NCBI RefSeq assembly: GCF_003797775.2
Contig: NZ_CP060725.1
Span: 1,426,001-1,490,000 of the forward strand
Direction of reading: 5' to 3'
DNA length: 64,000 nucleotides
Source: Sphingopyxis sp. OPL5
Lineage (GTDB): Bacteria; Pseudomonadota; Alphaproteobacteria; Sphingomonadales; Sphingomonadaceae
Shown: positions 1-8,725 of the stretch, piece after piece
How positions within the stretch are numbered: the first letter of the stretch is position 1
Layout: each line of letters starts with the position of its first letter
Notes under the pieces: model-generated
What the model was told of the DNA's origin: nothing
The model's database searches: none
Seen by the model: the letters and a program-made list of their open reading frames with translations, nothing else
Translations under genes and position numbers: made by a program

Positions 1-1
1 C

Positions 2-970
2 CTGATGCAAATTCCCGGCATCGCCAGGCTGCGGGTGCTCGACGACCGCGGTCGGCCACTCACCGAATGGGTGTCGCCGTCGGAGGACCCGGCGCCGCTG
101 CTGACCCGCGTCTTCTTCCCCGAACCCTTTGCCGTGACGATCCGCCGGAACGGCTCGGCCATCGGCACAATCCAGGTGTGGGGCGATTCCTCGACGCTGA
201 TCGACTATGTCCGCATCGGGCTGCTCGCCGGGCTCGCCTGCCTGATCGTCACCGCGCTCGGCACGATCGCCATGGCGCGGCGCTTCGAGTATGAACTGGT
301 CAAGCCGCTGAACGAAATCGCCACGGTCGCCCACGACGTGCGCCTCCATCGCCGGTTCGACAAACGCGTTCAGTCACTCGGCATCACCGAACTCGACCGG
401 CTGGGCGGCGACATCAACGCGCTGCTCGACGAACTGCAGGGCTGGCAGGGCAGCATGGAAAGCGAACGCGCGATGCTTGCACACCGCGCCTCGCACGACG
501 CGCTGACCGAACTGCCCAATCGCGCCGCCTTCGACGAACAACTGGCGCAGCGCATCGGGAAGGCGCAGCAACAAGGCAGCCGCCTTGCCCTGCTCTTCAT
601 CGACGCCGACAATTTCAAGGCCGCCAACGACCGCTTCGGCCACGCGGCGGGCGACGCCGTACTTGTCGCGCTGTCGAACCGGATCGGCGCGACGTTGCGC
701 GACGGCGACTTCGCGGCGCGGATCGGCGGCGACGAATTTGTTGTCCTCGTCGATCCGCTCGATGCCGCGATGGAGCCATCGGCGCTCGCCGAGCGGATTC
801 GCACCAGTATCTCGCAGCCGGTGACGCTGCCGGGCAACGCCCTTTATCGCCCGACGGCGAGTGTCGGCGTCGCGGTCTTTCCCGACGAAGCAACCGATGC
901 CGCCGCGCTCCTCACCGTTGCCGACGCCGCCATGTACGCCGACAAACTATCCAACCGAACCCGCCCTTGA
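2..970 (+). CDS. diguanylate cyclase, YfiN-like (5' end outside window)
   Basis: Synthesises cyclic di-GMP at the inner membrane. The frame is already open at the window edge, so the true start and the N-terminal periplasmic sensor part lie upstream. A transmembrane segment is visible at about 205-285, followed by a HAMP-like linker and a GGDEF domain at about 490-960 with an intact GGDEF active site (RIGGDEFVVL, around 720). The OmpA-type lipoprotein gene starts 7 bp downstream. That pairing matches the YfiN (cyclase) and YfiB (lipoprotein) partners of the YfiBNR envelope-stress pathway, in which YfiB relieves cyclase repression. YfiR would be expected upstream, outside the window. The cyclase call is firm; the YfiN assignment rests on context. 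Confidence 0.88.
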   Translation: MMQIPGIARLRVLDDRGRPLTEWVSPSEDPAPLLTRVFFPEPFAVTIRRNGSAIGTIQVWGDSSTLIDYVRIGLLAGLACLIVTALGTIAMARRFEYELVKPLNEIATVAHDVRLHRRFDKRVQSLGITELDRLGGDINALLDELQGWQGSMESERAMLAHRASHDALTELPNRAAFDEQLAQRIGKAQQQGSRLALLFIDADNFKAANDRFGHAAGDAVLVALSNRIGATLRDGDFAARIGGDEFVVLVDPLDAAMEPSALAERIRTSISQPVTLPGNALYRPTASVGVAVFPDEATDAAALLTVADAAMYADKLSNRTRP

Positions 971-977
971 CCCCCCA

Positions 978-1496
978 ATGAAGCGAGTTGATGCCGTGAT
1001 CCATGCCCTTCGCCGTCCCTTACGCGCGCTGTCATTCCTGTTCATCGCCGCGGCACTCGCCGCCTGTCAGAGCGTTCCGCCGCCGACCGGCTTCAACGCC
1101 GCGCAGGTCGCCGCACTCAAAGCCGAAGGTTTCGTCGAGACCGATGCCGGCTGGACGCTGACCCTGCCCGAGCGGCTGTTGTTCGCGACCGACGAAAGCA
1201 ATCTGAAGCCCGATCAGATCGAAACCATTTCAAAGATCGCCGCACGCCTCTCGGCAGTGGGGATCACCTCCGCACGCGTCGAGGGCCACACCGATTCGGT
1301 CGGCAGCAGCGCTTATAATCTCAAGCTGTCGCAGGCCCGCGCACAGGCGGTGGCCGCGCCGATGCAGGCGAATGGCATGTCGCTGGCTCCCGACCAGGTC
1401 ATCGGCCGCGGCGAGGCGCTGCCCCTGTCGAGCAATGCCACCGCCGAAGGCCGGCAGGACAACCGCCGCGTCGTCGTGATCGTCTGGCCGCAATAG
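978..1496 (+). CDS. OmpA-family lipoprotein, YfiB-like
   Basis: Outer-membrane lipoprotein with a peptidoglycan-binding OmpA C-terminal domain. Translation is placed at the ATG at 978, just after the cyclase stop. This gives a signal peptide ending in a lipobox (AALAAC) with the lipidated Cys at residue 30. The frame is open further upstream, but that part overlaps the cyclase and has no signal peptide. The OmpA domain (about residues 75-170) carries the peptidoglycan-binding signature region VEGHTDSVGSSAYNLKLSQ and a C-terminal QDNRRVVV strand. It probably senses cell-wall stress and controls the adjacent cyclase, as YfiB does in Pseudomonas; that role is inferred from order and domains. Confidence 0.87.
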   Translation: MKRVDAVIHALRRPLRALSFLFIAAALAACQSVPPPTGFNAAQVAALKAEGFVETDAGWTLTLPERLLFATDESNLKPDQIETISKIAARLSAVGITSARVEGHTDSVGSSAYNLKLSQARAQAVAAPMQANGMSLAPDQVIGRGEALPLSSNATAEGRQDNRRVVVIVWPQ

Positions 1497-1539
1497 GCCC
1501 CGCTTTCCTTGGTCAAGCTTCGCCGCTAAGCCCGCGCCC

Positions 1540-2403
1540 ATGAAACCGATCCGCAAAGCCGTCTTCCCCGTCGCCGGCCTCGGCACCCGCTTCCTGCCGG
1601 CGACCAAGGCGATCCCCAAGGAAATGCTCCCCGTCGTCGACCGACCGCTGATCCAGTACGCGGTCGACGAAGCGCGCGAGGCGGGGATCGAGCAGATGAT
1701 CTTCGTCACCGGGCGCGGCAAGAGCGCGATCGAAGATCATTTCGACATCGCCTTCGAACTCGAAAAGACGATGTCCGAACGCGGCAAGGATCTGTCGGTG
1801 CTCGAACCGACGAGGCTAGGCCCCGGCAATTGCGCCTATGTCCGCCAACAGGAACCGCTGGGCCTCGGCCATGCGATCTGGTGCGCGCGCGACATCGTCG
1901 GCGACGAACCTTTCGCCATCTTCCTGCCCGACGAATTCATGCACGGCACGCCGGGCTGCATGAAGCAGATGGTCGACGCCTACCACCGCGTCGGCGGCAA
2001 CCTGCTCTCGGTGCTCGAAGTGCCGCACGAACAGGTGTCGAGCTATGGCGTGATCGCGCCAGGGACGCAGGACGGCGCGATGACCGAAGTGCTGGGTCTC
2101 GTCGAAAAGCCCGCGATCGCCGACGCGCCGTCGAACCTGATCATCTCGGGCCGCTACATCCTCCAGCCCGAAGTGATGAAAGTCCTCGCGGCGCAGGAAA
2201 AGGGCGCGGGCGGCGAAATCCAGCTCACCGATGCAATGGCGACGATGATCGGCAAACAGCCGTTCCACGCCGTGACCTTCGACGGTGCGCGCTACGACTG
2301 CGGGTCGAAGGCCGGCTACATCCAGGCCAATCTCGCGGTCGCGCTCGAACGCCCCGACATCGCCGACGAGGTCCGCGCCTTTGCGATCGACCTTTTGAAA
2401 TAG
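1540..2403 (+). CDS. galU: UTP--glucose-1-phosphate uridylyltransferase
   Basis: Makes UDP-glucose from UTP and glucose-1-phosphate for exopolysaccharide and glycolipid synthesis. The 287 residues match the usual GalU length. The N-terminus shows the nucleotidyltransferase signature AGLGTRFLPATKAIPKEMLP, and KPAIADAPSN and QLTDAM segments typical of GalU follow. It is a single gene with a short upstream gap from the YfiB-like gene and is convergent with aqpZ. An inverted repeat between the two may terminate both. Confidence 0.96.
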   Translation: MKPIRKAVFPVAGLGTRFLPATKAIPKEMLPVVDRPLIQYAVDEAREAGIEQMIFVTGRGKSAIEDHFDIAFELEKTMSERGKDLSVLEPTRLGPGNCAYVRQQEPLGLGHAIWCARDIVGDEPFAIFLPDEFMHGTPGCMKQMVDAYHRVGGNLLSVLEVPHEQVSSYGVIAPGTQDGAMTEVLGLVEKPAIADAPSNLIISGRYILQPEVMKVLAAQEKGAGGEIQLTDAMATMIGKQPFHAVTFDGARYDCGSKAGYIQANLAVALERPDIADEVRAFAIDLLK

Positions 2404-2405
2404 AA

Positions 2406-2432
2406 CCGGCGGCAGCGAAACGCCGCCGCCGG
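2406..2432. terminator. putative bidirectional hairpin between galU and aqpZ
   Basis: Perfect 8-bp arms (CCGGCGGC and GCCGCCGG) around an 11-nt loop lie 3 bp after the galU stop and 9 bp before the aqpZ stop. No clear T-run follows on either strand, so termination is an inference from position. Confidence 0.45.
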
Positions 2433-2440
2433 CCCGATCC

Positions 2441-3166
2441 TCAATTGCCTTCGATATTCGGCTTCGGGAAGCTGTCGGCACCGATGGTGCGATAAAGCCA
2501 TCCGCCGAGCGCGCCGCCGATCAGCGGCGCGACCCAGAACAGCCACAGTTGCTGCAGCGCGAGGCCGCCGACGACCAGCGCCGGCCCGGTGCTCCGCGCC
2601 GGATTGACCGACGTGTTGGTCACCGGGATCGAAATCAGGTGGATCAGCGTCAGCCCCAGCCCGATCGCGAGCGGCGCGAACCCCGCGGGCGCGCGCCCGT
2701 CCGTCGATCCCATGATGATCCACAGGAAAAAGGCCGTGAGCAGGATCTCGATGATCAAAGCCGAGGTACGATCAAAGCCACCGGGCGATCCGGCGTCATA
2801 GCCATTCGCCGCGAGCCCCTTAGTCGCAAGGTCGAAGGCCGGATTGCCCTCCGCGACATGCCAGAGCAGAAACGCCGCGACGATCGCGCCGAGCACCTGC
2901 GCCACCACATAGAGCGGAATGTCGCGCGCCGCGAACCGGCCGCCCGCCCACAGGCCCACGGTCACCGCGGGATTGAGATGGCAGCCCGAAATATGGCCGA
3001 TCGCATAGGCCATGGTGACCACGGTCAGGCCGAATGCCAGCGAGACGCCGAGCAGCCCGATGCCGACGTCGGGAAATGCGGCAGCGAGCACGGCGCTCCC
3101 GCACCCGCCGAATACAAGCCAGAAGGTGCCGATAAATTCGGCCAAGCCCTTTTGCATGTTACTCAT
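2441..3166 (-). CDS. aqpZ: aquaporin Z
   Basis: Inner-membrane water channel of the MIP family. The 241 residues carry the two canonical NPA boxes (HLNPAVT, NPA at 65-67; [15 protein letters not shown] at 188-190) and six hydrophobic helices. The residue pattern around the second NPA (Arg follows directly) is that of a water-selective rather than a glycerol channel. It is monocistronic, and an ATG with GAGGG upstream is used. Confidence 0.95.
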   Translation of the reverse strand: MSNMQKGLAEFIGTFWLVFGGCGSAVLAAAFPDVGIGLLGVSLAFGLTVVTMAYAIGHISGCHLNPAVTVGLWAGGRFAARDIPLYVVAQVLGAIVAAFLLWHVAEGNPAFDLATKGLAANGYDAGSPGGFDRTSALIIEILLTAFFLWIIMGSTDGRAPAGFAPLAIGLGLTLIHLISIPVTNTSVNPARSTGPALVVGGLALQQLWLFWVAPLIGGALGGWLYRTIGADSFPKPNIEGN

Positions 3167-3264
3167 ATGACCCTCCCCTCAGCGCCGACGGCGATGAGCG
3201 CGGCTGGCGCAGAAAACAGCCTAGCATCGCCATCGGCGACGACAAGCCCTTGAGCCGGCGCGGA

Positions 3265-4551
3265 TCAGGCGGCGGCGACCGCCTCGACGAAGTGCCGTGC
3301 GCGCTGGTGCAGCGATTGCGCTGCTTGCGTCAGCCCCGCCGACAATTTGCCGAGCGACTGCGCACCGTCGCCGACCGCGGTCGCGCCGCGGCCGATGTGC
3401 TGGACGCGCGTGTCGATCTCGCGCCCCGCCGCGACCGCCTGCTCGACATAGCTCGCGATCATCAGCGTCGTCGCGCTCTGCCCGTCGACCGCCTTGTCGA
3501 CCGCGTCGGAAAAGCCGTTGTTTGCGACGATCGCCTTTTCGACCTCGTCGAACCCCTCGGTGACCTGGCCGACGATGTCGCGGATGCGGTCGATATAGTG
3601 GGTGATGTCGCCCGCCGCGCTGCGCGTCTGCTTCGCCAGCGTCTTGACCTCCGACGCGACCACGGCAAAGCCGCGCCCGGCATCGCCGGCGTGCGCCGCC
3701 TCGATCCCTGCGTTGAGCGCCAGCATGTTGGTACGGCTCGCCATGTCGATGATCAGCGCCAGCATCTGTTCGATCGACAGGCTCGCCGCCTTGAGCGCCG
3801 CGGCGCGCTCGCTCGCCGCCTTGACCTTGCGGTGCGCGTCGCTGCGGACGGTGCGGGCGTGGGTGCCGTCGTCGACGATCCGCCGCATCGAGGCGGCGAG
3901 CGCGTGGCCGCGGTCACCGAGTTCGCCGAGCCCGGTCAGCGTCTGCGCGGTCGCCCCCGCGACCGACACCGCATCGCGGCCGGTCTGCTGCGCGCGTTCG
4001 GCAAGGTCGCGTGCCACCTCCTCGACCTGGCGTGCGGTGTGCGACAGCGCGGCGGTGAGCGCGGCGATATCTTCGTGGAACCGGTCCCCCGCCGCATCGA
4101 CCCGCGCGGCGCGCGCGCTGCGTTCCTGCGCCAGTTCGACCTCGCGCAACATCGCCAGTTTGGCAAGCTGGCCGCTGTCGAGCGTTTCGACGAAACGGCC
4201 GTCGCGCACCAGCACCAGCCCCTCGGCGCCGGCCGCGCGCGAGACGATGGCGAGCAGGGTCGCGGTCGATTCGGCGACGTCGGCGGTCAGGCAGGGTTCG
4301 GTCATCGTCGCGATCGACCCGCCGATCGTCGGATTCTGCATCAGCGAGAACCAGTAGGGACAGAACAGCAGTTCGCGCACCCGCTGCTCGCGGATGATCC
4401 CGACCGGGTGGCCGCGCGCATCGAGCACCGCGAGGACGCGCAGTTGCGGCTCGTGCCGGAACAGGTCGATCACCTCGGACAAATGGGCGTCGGTGCGGAT
4501 CGCGGCCGAATGGCCGGGGGTGGGGGCAAGCGCGAGATCGACGGGGTTCAT
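3265..4551 (-). CDS. cytoplasmic methyl-accepting chemotaxis-type receptor with CBS-like N-terminus
   Basis: A 428-residue protein with no transmembrane segment. Residues 1 to about 120 look like a CBS pair-type sensor ([20 protein letters not shown] and a second similar half). A helical linker (about 130-250) leads to a methyl-accepting signalling tip with the conserved hairpin region ([19 protein letters not shown] followed by [18 protein letters not shown]). Such proteins relay a signal to CheA. The ligand is unknown, and no che genes are in the window. It is divergent from the small lipoprotein gene at 4733. Confidence 0.85.
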   Translation of the reverse strand: MNPVDLALAPTPGHSAAIRTDAHLSEVIDLFRHEPQLRVLAVLDARGHPVGIIREQRVRELLFCPYWFSLMQNPTIGGSIATMTEPCLTADVAESTATLLAIVSRAAGAEGLVLVRDGRFVETLDSGQLAKLAMLREVELAQERSARAARVDAAGDRFHEDIAALTAALSHTARQVEEVARDLAERAQQTGRDAVSVAGATAQTLTGLGELGDRGHALAASMRRIVDDGTHARTVRSDAHRKVKAASERAAALKAASLSIEQMLALIIDMASRTNMLALNAGIEAAHAGDAGRGFAVVASEVKTLAKQTRSAAGDITHYIDRIRDIVGQVTEGFDEVEKAIVANNGFSDAVDKAVDGQSATTLMIASYVEQAVAAGREIDTRVQHIGRGATAVGDGAQSLGKLSAGLTQAAQSLHQRARHFVEAVAAA

Positions 4552-4732
4552 GGATGGACTTTACGCTGGAGGAGGAGGCCCGGCAGACCTAACCCGCGAT
4601 AGTAAAGACAGTTTTAACCATTTGTTTCAATGATATGACAGCAGCACCTGGCGGGTGCTCCTTCCGCCGCAATCCCCTGTTCAGCCGCGGCGCGATATGC
4701 GATTGCTGCCGCTCGTTCGAAAGGATGCCGAT

Positions 4733-5038
4733 ATGCGTGCGATGTTCCTCCTCCTGCTGGCCGCTCCGCTGCTCGGCGGCTGCGTCAGTACGGCCAAAAC
4801 GATCGTCACCGCCCCGTTCAAGGCGGTCGGCCAGGTCGCCGACTGGTCGACCACCAGCCAGGACGAAGCCGACCGCAACCGCGGCCGCGAACTGCGCAAA
4901 CGCGAGGAACGGCTTGGCAGCCTGACCCGCCAGCGCGACAAGGCCGCCGAAAAATGCCGCGACGGCAAGGAAGAGCAATGCCAGCGCGCCGAGGTGCTCG
5001 AGCATGAGATCGAAGCCGAAATGGCGGCGCCGAACTGA
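4733..5038 (+). CDS. small lipoprotein, function unknown
   Basis: About 101 residues. The ATG at 4733 is chosen because it opens a short signal peptide with a lipobox (PLLGGC) close to the N-terminus; the frame is open upstream without a secretion signal. The mature part is strongly charged and helical, with repeated Lys/Glu/Arg and two Cys (EKCRDGKEEQCQ), suggesting a periplasmic coiled coil. I do not recognise the family. A short CTCC/GGAG hairpin at about 5042-5062 may terminate it and the convergent repressor gene. Confidence 0.72.
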   Translation: MRAMFLLLLAAPLLGGCVSTAKTIVTAPFKAVGQVADWSTTSQDEADRNRGRELRKREERLGSLTRQRDKAAEKCRDGKEEQCQRAEVLEHEIEAEMAAPN

Positions 5039-5066
5039 AACTCTCCTCCCAGCAAAGGAGGGGGAC

Positions 5067-5735
5067 CTAACGCACCCGCCGCCCGGTCCACACCACCCGG
5101 CCGACCAGTTGCACCGCCGCCATCGGCAGGTCATCCCAGCTGCGATACTGGACATTGTCGCTGATCACCGAAATCCGCCCCGGCCCCGGTGCGCGTGAGA
5201 TGCGCTTGACCATCAGCACATCGTCCATGCGCAGCACATAGATGCCGTCGCGCAGCCGCGCAGCCGCGTCGCCGCCGTCGACCAATATGTCGTCGCCGTC
5301 GTTCAGCGTCGGCGCCATCGAATCGCCCTCCACGCGGATGATGCTGAGCGCGCGCGGATCGGCCCCCAGGTCGCGCAGCCATTTGGGATCGAAGGCGACC
5401 TCGCCCTCGACGGGCTCGCCGTCGATGCTCGCCCCCGCCCCCGCCGAAGCGCCGATCGCCAGCTTGGGCACCAGCACCATATCGGCCCCGCGCGCCCGTG
5501 CCGGCGCCGCGACGCGATGCACCGGTCCACCCAGCATCGCTTCGGGCACCCCCAGAAAGGCGGCGATCCGCGCCCGGTCCTCTTCGGCGAGCCGCCGCGG
5601 TGAACCGCGCTTGATATATTGTTGGATATAGGCAGGATTGCGTCCGATCTTTTCCGACAGCCGCGCATAATCGACGCCCCGTTCCCGCAACAGCCGGTCG
5701 AGCGCGGCGCGCGGATCATCCCCGAAATTGGCCAT
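5067..5735 (-). CDS. S24-family self-cleaving transcriptional repressor
   Basis: A 222-residue regulator with an N-terminal helix-turn-helix (about residues 8-62) and a C-terminal LexA/CI-type peptidase S24 fold. The serine of VEGDSMAPTL (S139) and the lysine of LMVKRIS (K177) are in the positions of the catalytic Ser/Lys dyad, so RecA-stimulated self-cleavage is plausible. It is not LexA itself, because the DNA-binding part is Xre/Cro-like. It is divergent from a small HTH gene, and two palindromes in the 126-bp gap are candidate operators. It most likely represses itself and the divergent operon. Confidence 0.85.
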   Translation of the reverse strand: MANFGDDPRAALDRLLRERGVDYARLSEKIGRNPAYIQQYIKRGSPRRLAEEDRARIAAFLGVPEAMLGGPVHRVAAPARARGADMVLVPKLAIGASAGAGASIDGEPVEGEVAFDPKWLRDLGADPRALSIIRVEGDSMAPTLNDGDDILVDGGDAAARLRDGIYVLRMDDVLMVKRISRAPGPGRISVISDNVQYRSWDDLPMAAVQLVGRVVWTGRRVR

Positions 5736-5766
5736 GAGCGGTTCCTTCCTATTTCGTATCTATCAA

Positions 5767-5821
5767 TAGGATTTATCCTAGACAAGTAGGAAAATACCCA
5801 TCAGATAGGAATTATCCTATC
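5767..5821. promoter_or_regulatory. paired palindromic operators, TAGGA-N4-TCCTA
   Basis: The gap between the S24 repressor and the divergent small HTH gene holds two matching palindromes. One is TAGGA-TTTA-TCCTA (5767-5780) and the other is GATAGGA-ATTA-TCCTATC with perfect 7-bp arms (5804-5821). Half-site-like TCCTATTT and GTAGGAAA copies lie at about 5747-5755 and 5786-5793. Centres are about 39 bp apart. The location and symmetry fit a dimeric repressor acting on both promoters; the assignment to the S24 protein is inferred. Confidence 0.7.
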
Positions 5822-5861
5822 GGGTGAGTCGCCCGACGGTTGGAGCGATCAGGGAGGATTT

Positions 5862-6119
5862 ATGGCGCGAAACCTGTTGCAGCGGATCGAGGCGTTTCTA
5901 GCCGAATCGGCGATGCCGCCGAGCGTCTTCGGCCGCGAGGCGGTGCGCGACCCGCGCCTCGTCGCCGATCTGCGCGAAGGCCGCGTCGCCGGACTTCGCA
6001 TCATCTGCCGTGTGGAACATTTCATGAACAAATGGCGGGCCGACCATCGCGCCGGGCGCGTCGCGCCGTGCGGGGACCTGCGCCTCTACGCGGTGCGTCA
6101 TCCGGGAGAAAAGCCATGA
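5862..6119 (+). CDS. small Cro-like helix-turn-helix protein
   Basis: 85 residues with a GGGAGG ribosome site 6 nt before the ATG. The stretch VFGREAVRDPRLVADLREGR followed by CRVEHFM resembles a family of short alphaproteobacterial HTH proteins in which this region forms the recognition helices. It is the first gene of an apparent two-gene operon: its TGA overlaps the next ATG by 4 bp. It is divergent from, and presumably controlled by, the S24 repressor. The target is unknown. Confidence 0.75.
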   Translation: MARNLLQRIEAFLAESAMPPSVFGREAVRDPRLVADLREGRVAGLRIICRVEHFMNKWRADHRAGRVAPCGDLRLYAVRHPGEKP

Positions 6120-6442
6120 TGCGCTGGTCGCCCGCACGGCCGCCGCGCCCTGGATGCCCGCACCGCCGCCTTCGCCGTCTGCTCGAGCGCGAACTACCGC
6201 ACGGGCTGTCGCTCGCTGCCTCGACGCTGCGGCCATGGGCGAGCGCCAATTTCGTCGGCGCGCGGCACCTGTTTCCCTGCCTGGTCGGCGACGAGGACGC
6301 GGCGGTGCTGCGCCCGCTACTGCAGGCCCGGCTCGAAACGATCGAATGGCGCCTACCGGGACATATCGTCGCCGATCTGGTCGTCGAGATGGCCGACGAC
6401 GGAGCGGATCTGCGGATCGAAGTGCTGACGGTGGAGGATTAG
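6116..6442 (+). CDS. hypothetical protein translationally coupled to the small HTH gene
   Basis: 108 residues. The start is set by the ATGA overlap with the preceding gene; ATG codons at 6116 and 6119 are both possible. The N-terminal 25 residues are very Arg/Pro rich. The rest (about 30-108) looks globular, with alternating hydrophobic strands and an acidic C-terminus. No recognisable motif, signal peptide or membrane segment. It ends 4 bp inside the 3' end of the convergent membrane-protein gene. Its pairing with a small HTH protein under an SOS-type repressor is the only functional clue. Confidence 0.62.
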   Translation: MMRWSPARPPRPGCPHRRLRRLLERELPHGLSLAASTLRPWASANFVGARHLFPCLVGDEDAAVLRPLLQARLETIEWRLPGHIVADLVVEMADDGADLRIEVLTVED

Positions 6443-7266
6443 CCGACCGCGCGGCGAGTCATGCGCTGCAGCGTGCTGAGCGCCGCTTCGAGCGCGAAGT
6501 CGGGTTGCTCGACATCCTCGTTGGCGGCGGACGCTGGCGCTACCGGCGTCGCCGCGGCCGCTTTTCGACGCTGCGCGAGCCCCGCCTCGAACCGTGCGAC
6601 CATCGCGCCGAGGCTGTTGTCGCTGGTTTCGGGCATCGGCGGACGCGTCATTTCGGCGGGTTGCAGCCAGGGCGCATCGGCGTCGTCGGCGTCATAATCG
6701 ACCGGCGCGAGGTCGGCGAGCACCAGTTCGTCCTCGGCCTCCGCGACATCGGTCAGCATCAGGTCGAAATCGTCGTCGCCATCATCGACCGCGGGCGCGA
6801 CCAGCGGCCCCAGCCCACCCACGGGCAGGTCGCGGCCGGCACGGATCGGCGGGCGCGGCGCATCGTCGGGGTGCATGTCGGCACGGCGGCGCGGCAGCGC
6901 CGCTTCGGCCTCGACCTTCGCCTGCCGTTTCGCGCGCGCCGAGACGCGGCGATTGAGCAGGTCGTTGCCGCGCACCGAGGGCTTGGCGATCAGAAGCGCG
7001 ACCAGTCCCGCGAACAACGCGGCGATCGTCGCCATGCCGACCGCCAGCGCAAGGCGTCCGGCGTTGCCGACGGGCGGCAGGAAGAAATCCGACAGGCGAT
7101 CGAGATAAAGGTTCCAGCTGATCCCGGCGACCCAGGCGAGCGGCATGACCGCCGCGAACAAAAAGGTCAGCGCCCCGGCGCCGATCACCGCCGGCACAGC
7201 CGGGCGCACACCGCGCCACAGCGCCGCGAGCGTTTCGTGTCCGGACTTTTCCTGTTCGTCGTCCAT
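6439..7266 (-). CDS. hypothetical membrane protein with acidic C-terminal region
   Basis: 275 residues. Two transmembrane segments are clear (about residues 22-48 and 70-92), separated by a periplasmic loop. A basic stretch follows, then a long acidic, low-complexity cytoplasmic tail (DDGDDDFDLMLTDVAEAEDE) and a C-terminal helix. The family is not recognised. It lies just downstream of the exosortase-associated glycosyltransferase on the same strand with a 20-bp gap, so it may be cotranscribed and act in envelope biogenesis. Confidence 0.68.
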   Translation of the reverse strand: MDDEQEKSGHETLAALWRGVRPAVPAVIGAGALTFLFAAVMPLAWVAGISWNLYLDRLSDFFLPPVGNAGRLALAVGMATIAALFAGLVALLIAKPSVRGNDLLNRRVSARAKRQAKVEAEAALPRRRADMHPDDAPRPPIRAGRDLPVGGLGPLVAPAVDDGDDDFDLMLTDVAEAEDELVLADLAPVDYDADDADAPWLQPAEMTRPPMPETSDNSLGAMVARFEAGLAQRRKAAAATPVAPASAANEDVEQPDFALEAALSTLQRMTRRAVG

Positions 7267-7286
7267 ATCGTCCCAACCTGTCCGCG

Positions 7287-8510
7287 TCAGGCCGCAAGCG
7301 ATGCGGAATCGCGTCGCAGCAGTCGCTGGTAAACGGGTTCGTAACGTAAAATGTTTGACGACCAGTTACGATGCTTTTCGACGAAGACGCGCGCGACGCG
7401 GCGCTGCTCGGCCCAGCTCTCCCGCGATGCGAGCAATCCGGCCAGCGCCGATGCGATCGCCGCCGGGTCGTCGGGCGCGAACAGCGTCCCGGTTACCCCA
7501 TCCTCGATCAGCTCGCGGTGCCCACCGACATCCGACGCCGCGACCAGTTTGCCCTGCGCCATCGCCTCGAGCGGCTTCAGCGGGGTGACGAGGTCGGTCA
7601 GCCGCATCTTCTTGCGCGGATAGGCGAGGATATCGATCAGCGAATAATAACGTTCGACCTGGTCGTGCGGCACCCGGCCGACGAAGTGGATCCGGCTCGC
7701 GACGGGCGAGGCCGCCGCCTGTTCCTTCAGCGCCGTCTCCATCGGACCACCGCCGACGAGCAGCAATTGGGCGCCCGGCTGCGCCGCGATCAGCGCCGGC
7801 ATCGCGGCGATCAGGTCGTCGATGCCTTCGTAATCATAGAAACTGCCGATGAAACCGATCACCGCATCGCCGTCGCCCAGCCCCAGCGTGGCGGCCAGCG
7901 CCGCATCGCGCGGCGGCGGGTCGCCGAACAGCTCGAGGTCGACGCCATTGGGCGACACGACGATCTTGCCGGCATCGACTCCGCGCGCGATCAAATCGCC
8001 GCGCAGCCCGTCGCAGATCACCGCGACCGCATCGGCCGATTTCACCGCATGCGTCTCAAGCTGGCGGGTCAGGAAATATTTGGCGCTGCCCTCGCGCCCG
8101 GTGCCGTTGCCGACCGCCGCATCCTCCCAGAAGGCGCGGATCTCGTACAACACCGGAATGCTGCGCCTTTTGCCGACACGCAGCGCCGCCATCGCGTCGA
8201 GCACCGGCGAATGGGCGTGCAGCAGATCGGGCCGCCATTCGTCGACCAGCGCCTCGATCCGCGCCGCGAGCGCCCCGATCTCGCGCCATTCGCGGATCGG
8301 CGAGCGCGCCGGCGCGATCGGGGCGGTGCGATAGAAGGTCAGGCCATCGACGGTCTCGCCGTCCGGCCCGGGTTCGGGATGGCGCACCCCGGTGACACCG
8401 GCGACCTCCCACCCCTTCGCCACCTGCGCCTTCATCAGCGCGCGGGTGCGGAAGGTATAGCCGCTGTGCGCGGGCAGGCTGTGGTCGAGGACGTGGAGGA
8501 TACGGGTCAT
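7287..8510 (-). CDS. exosortase A-associated glycosyltransferase, GT4 type
   Basis: 407 residues with a GT-B fold. The N-terminus RILHVLDHSLPAHSGYTFRT and the FYRTAP segment are typical of the PEP-CTERM/exosortase A-associated glycosyltransferase family. The C-terminal half contains the GT4 donor-site region (GFIGSFYDYEGIDDL; MAQGKLVAASDVGGHRELI). It is expected to add sugars during exopolysaccharide or surface-glycan assembly. It is divergent from the 49-residue gene and the O-glycosylation ligase, the other exosortase-linked genes here. The exosortase itself is not in the window. Confidence 0.88.
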   Translation of the reverse strand: MTRILHVLDHSLPAHSGYTFRTRALMKAQVAKGWEVAGVTGVRHPEPGPDGETVDGLTFYRTAPIAPARSPIREWREIGALAARIEALVDEWRPDLLHAHSPVLDAMAALRVGKRRSIPVLYEIRAFWEDAAVGNGTGREGSAKYFLTRQLETHAVKSADAVAVICDGLRGDLIARGVDAGKIVVSPNGVDLELFGDPPPRDAALAATLGLGDGDAVIGFIGSFYDYEGIDDLIAAMPALIAAQPGAQLLLVGGGPMETALKEQAAASPVASRIHFVGRVPHDQVERYYSLIDILAYPRKKMRLTDLVTPLKPLEAMAQGKLVAASDVGGHRELIEDGVTGTLFAPDDPAAIASALAGLLASRESWAEQRRVARVFVEKHRNWSSNILRYEPVYQRLLRRDSASLAA

Positions 8511-8575
8511 GACCCGCGTTCAATGGCATACAAGCCTTAACGCGCCGTCAACCCAGATCGCGTAGGCGTGCGCCC

Positions 8576-8725
8576 ATGGTCGACAATTTCTCCATCGGTC
8601 TGACGCACGTCCTGCTGGGAATCGCGCTGTGGCGCCTGCTGTACCGCGACGACCTCGACCGCGAAGTCAGCCCGCGCATGCTGTGGCAGCGCCGCAAGGA
8701 CGCGGAAGAGCGCGGCGATGCGTGA
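8576..8725 (+). CDS. 49-residue single-pass membrane protein upstream of the glycosylation ligase
   Basis: A short reading frame (MVDNFSIGLTHVLLGIALWR... ending AEERGDA) with one hydrophobic helix (about residues 6-24) followed by a charged Arg/Asp/Glu tail, giving an N-out/C-in topology by the positive-inside rule. Its stop overlaps the ligase ATG by 8 bp, which implies translational coupling, and the codon pattern is as GC3-rich as its neighbours. No family recognised. It may be a small subunit or chaperone of the ligase. Confidence 0.66.
   Translation: MVDNFSIGLTHVLLGIALWRLLYRDDLDREVSPRMLWQRRKDAEERGDA

Noticed and set aside
5862..6442. The 85- and 108-residue genes considered as a toxin-antitoxin pair
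   Set aside because: Order and overlap would fit, but neither protein matches a toxin or antitoxin family and the regulation by an S24 repressor points to another role.
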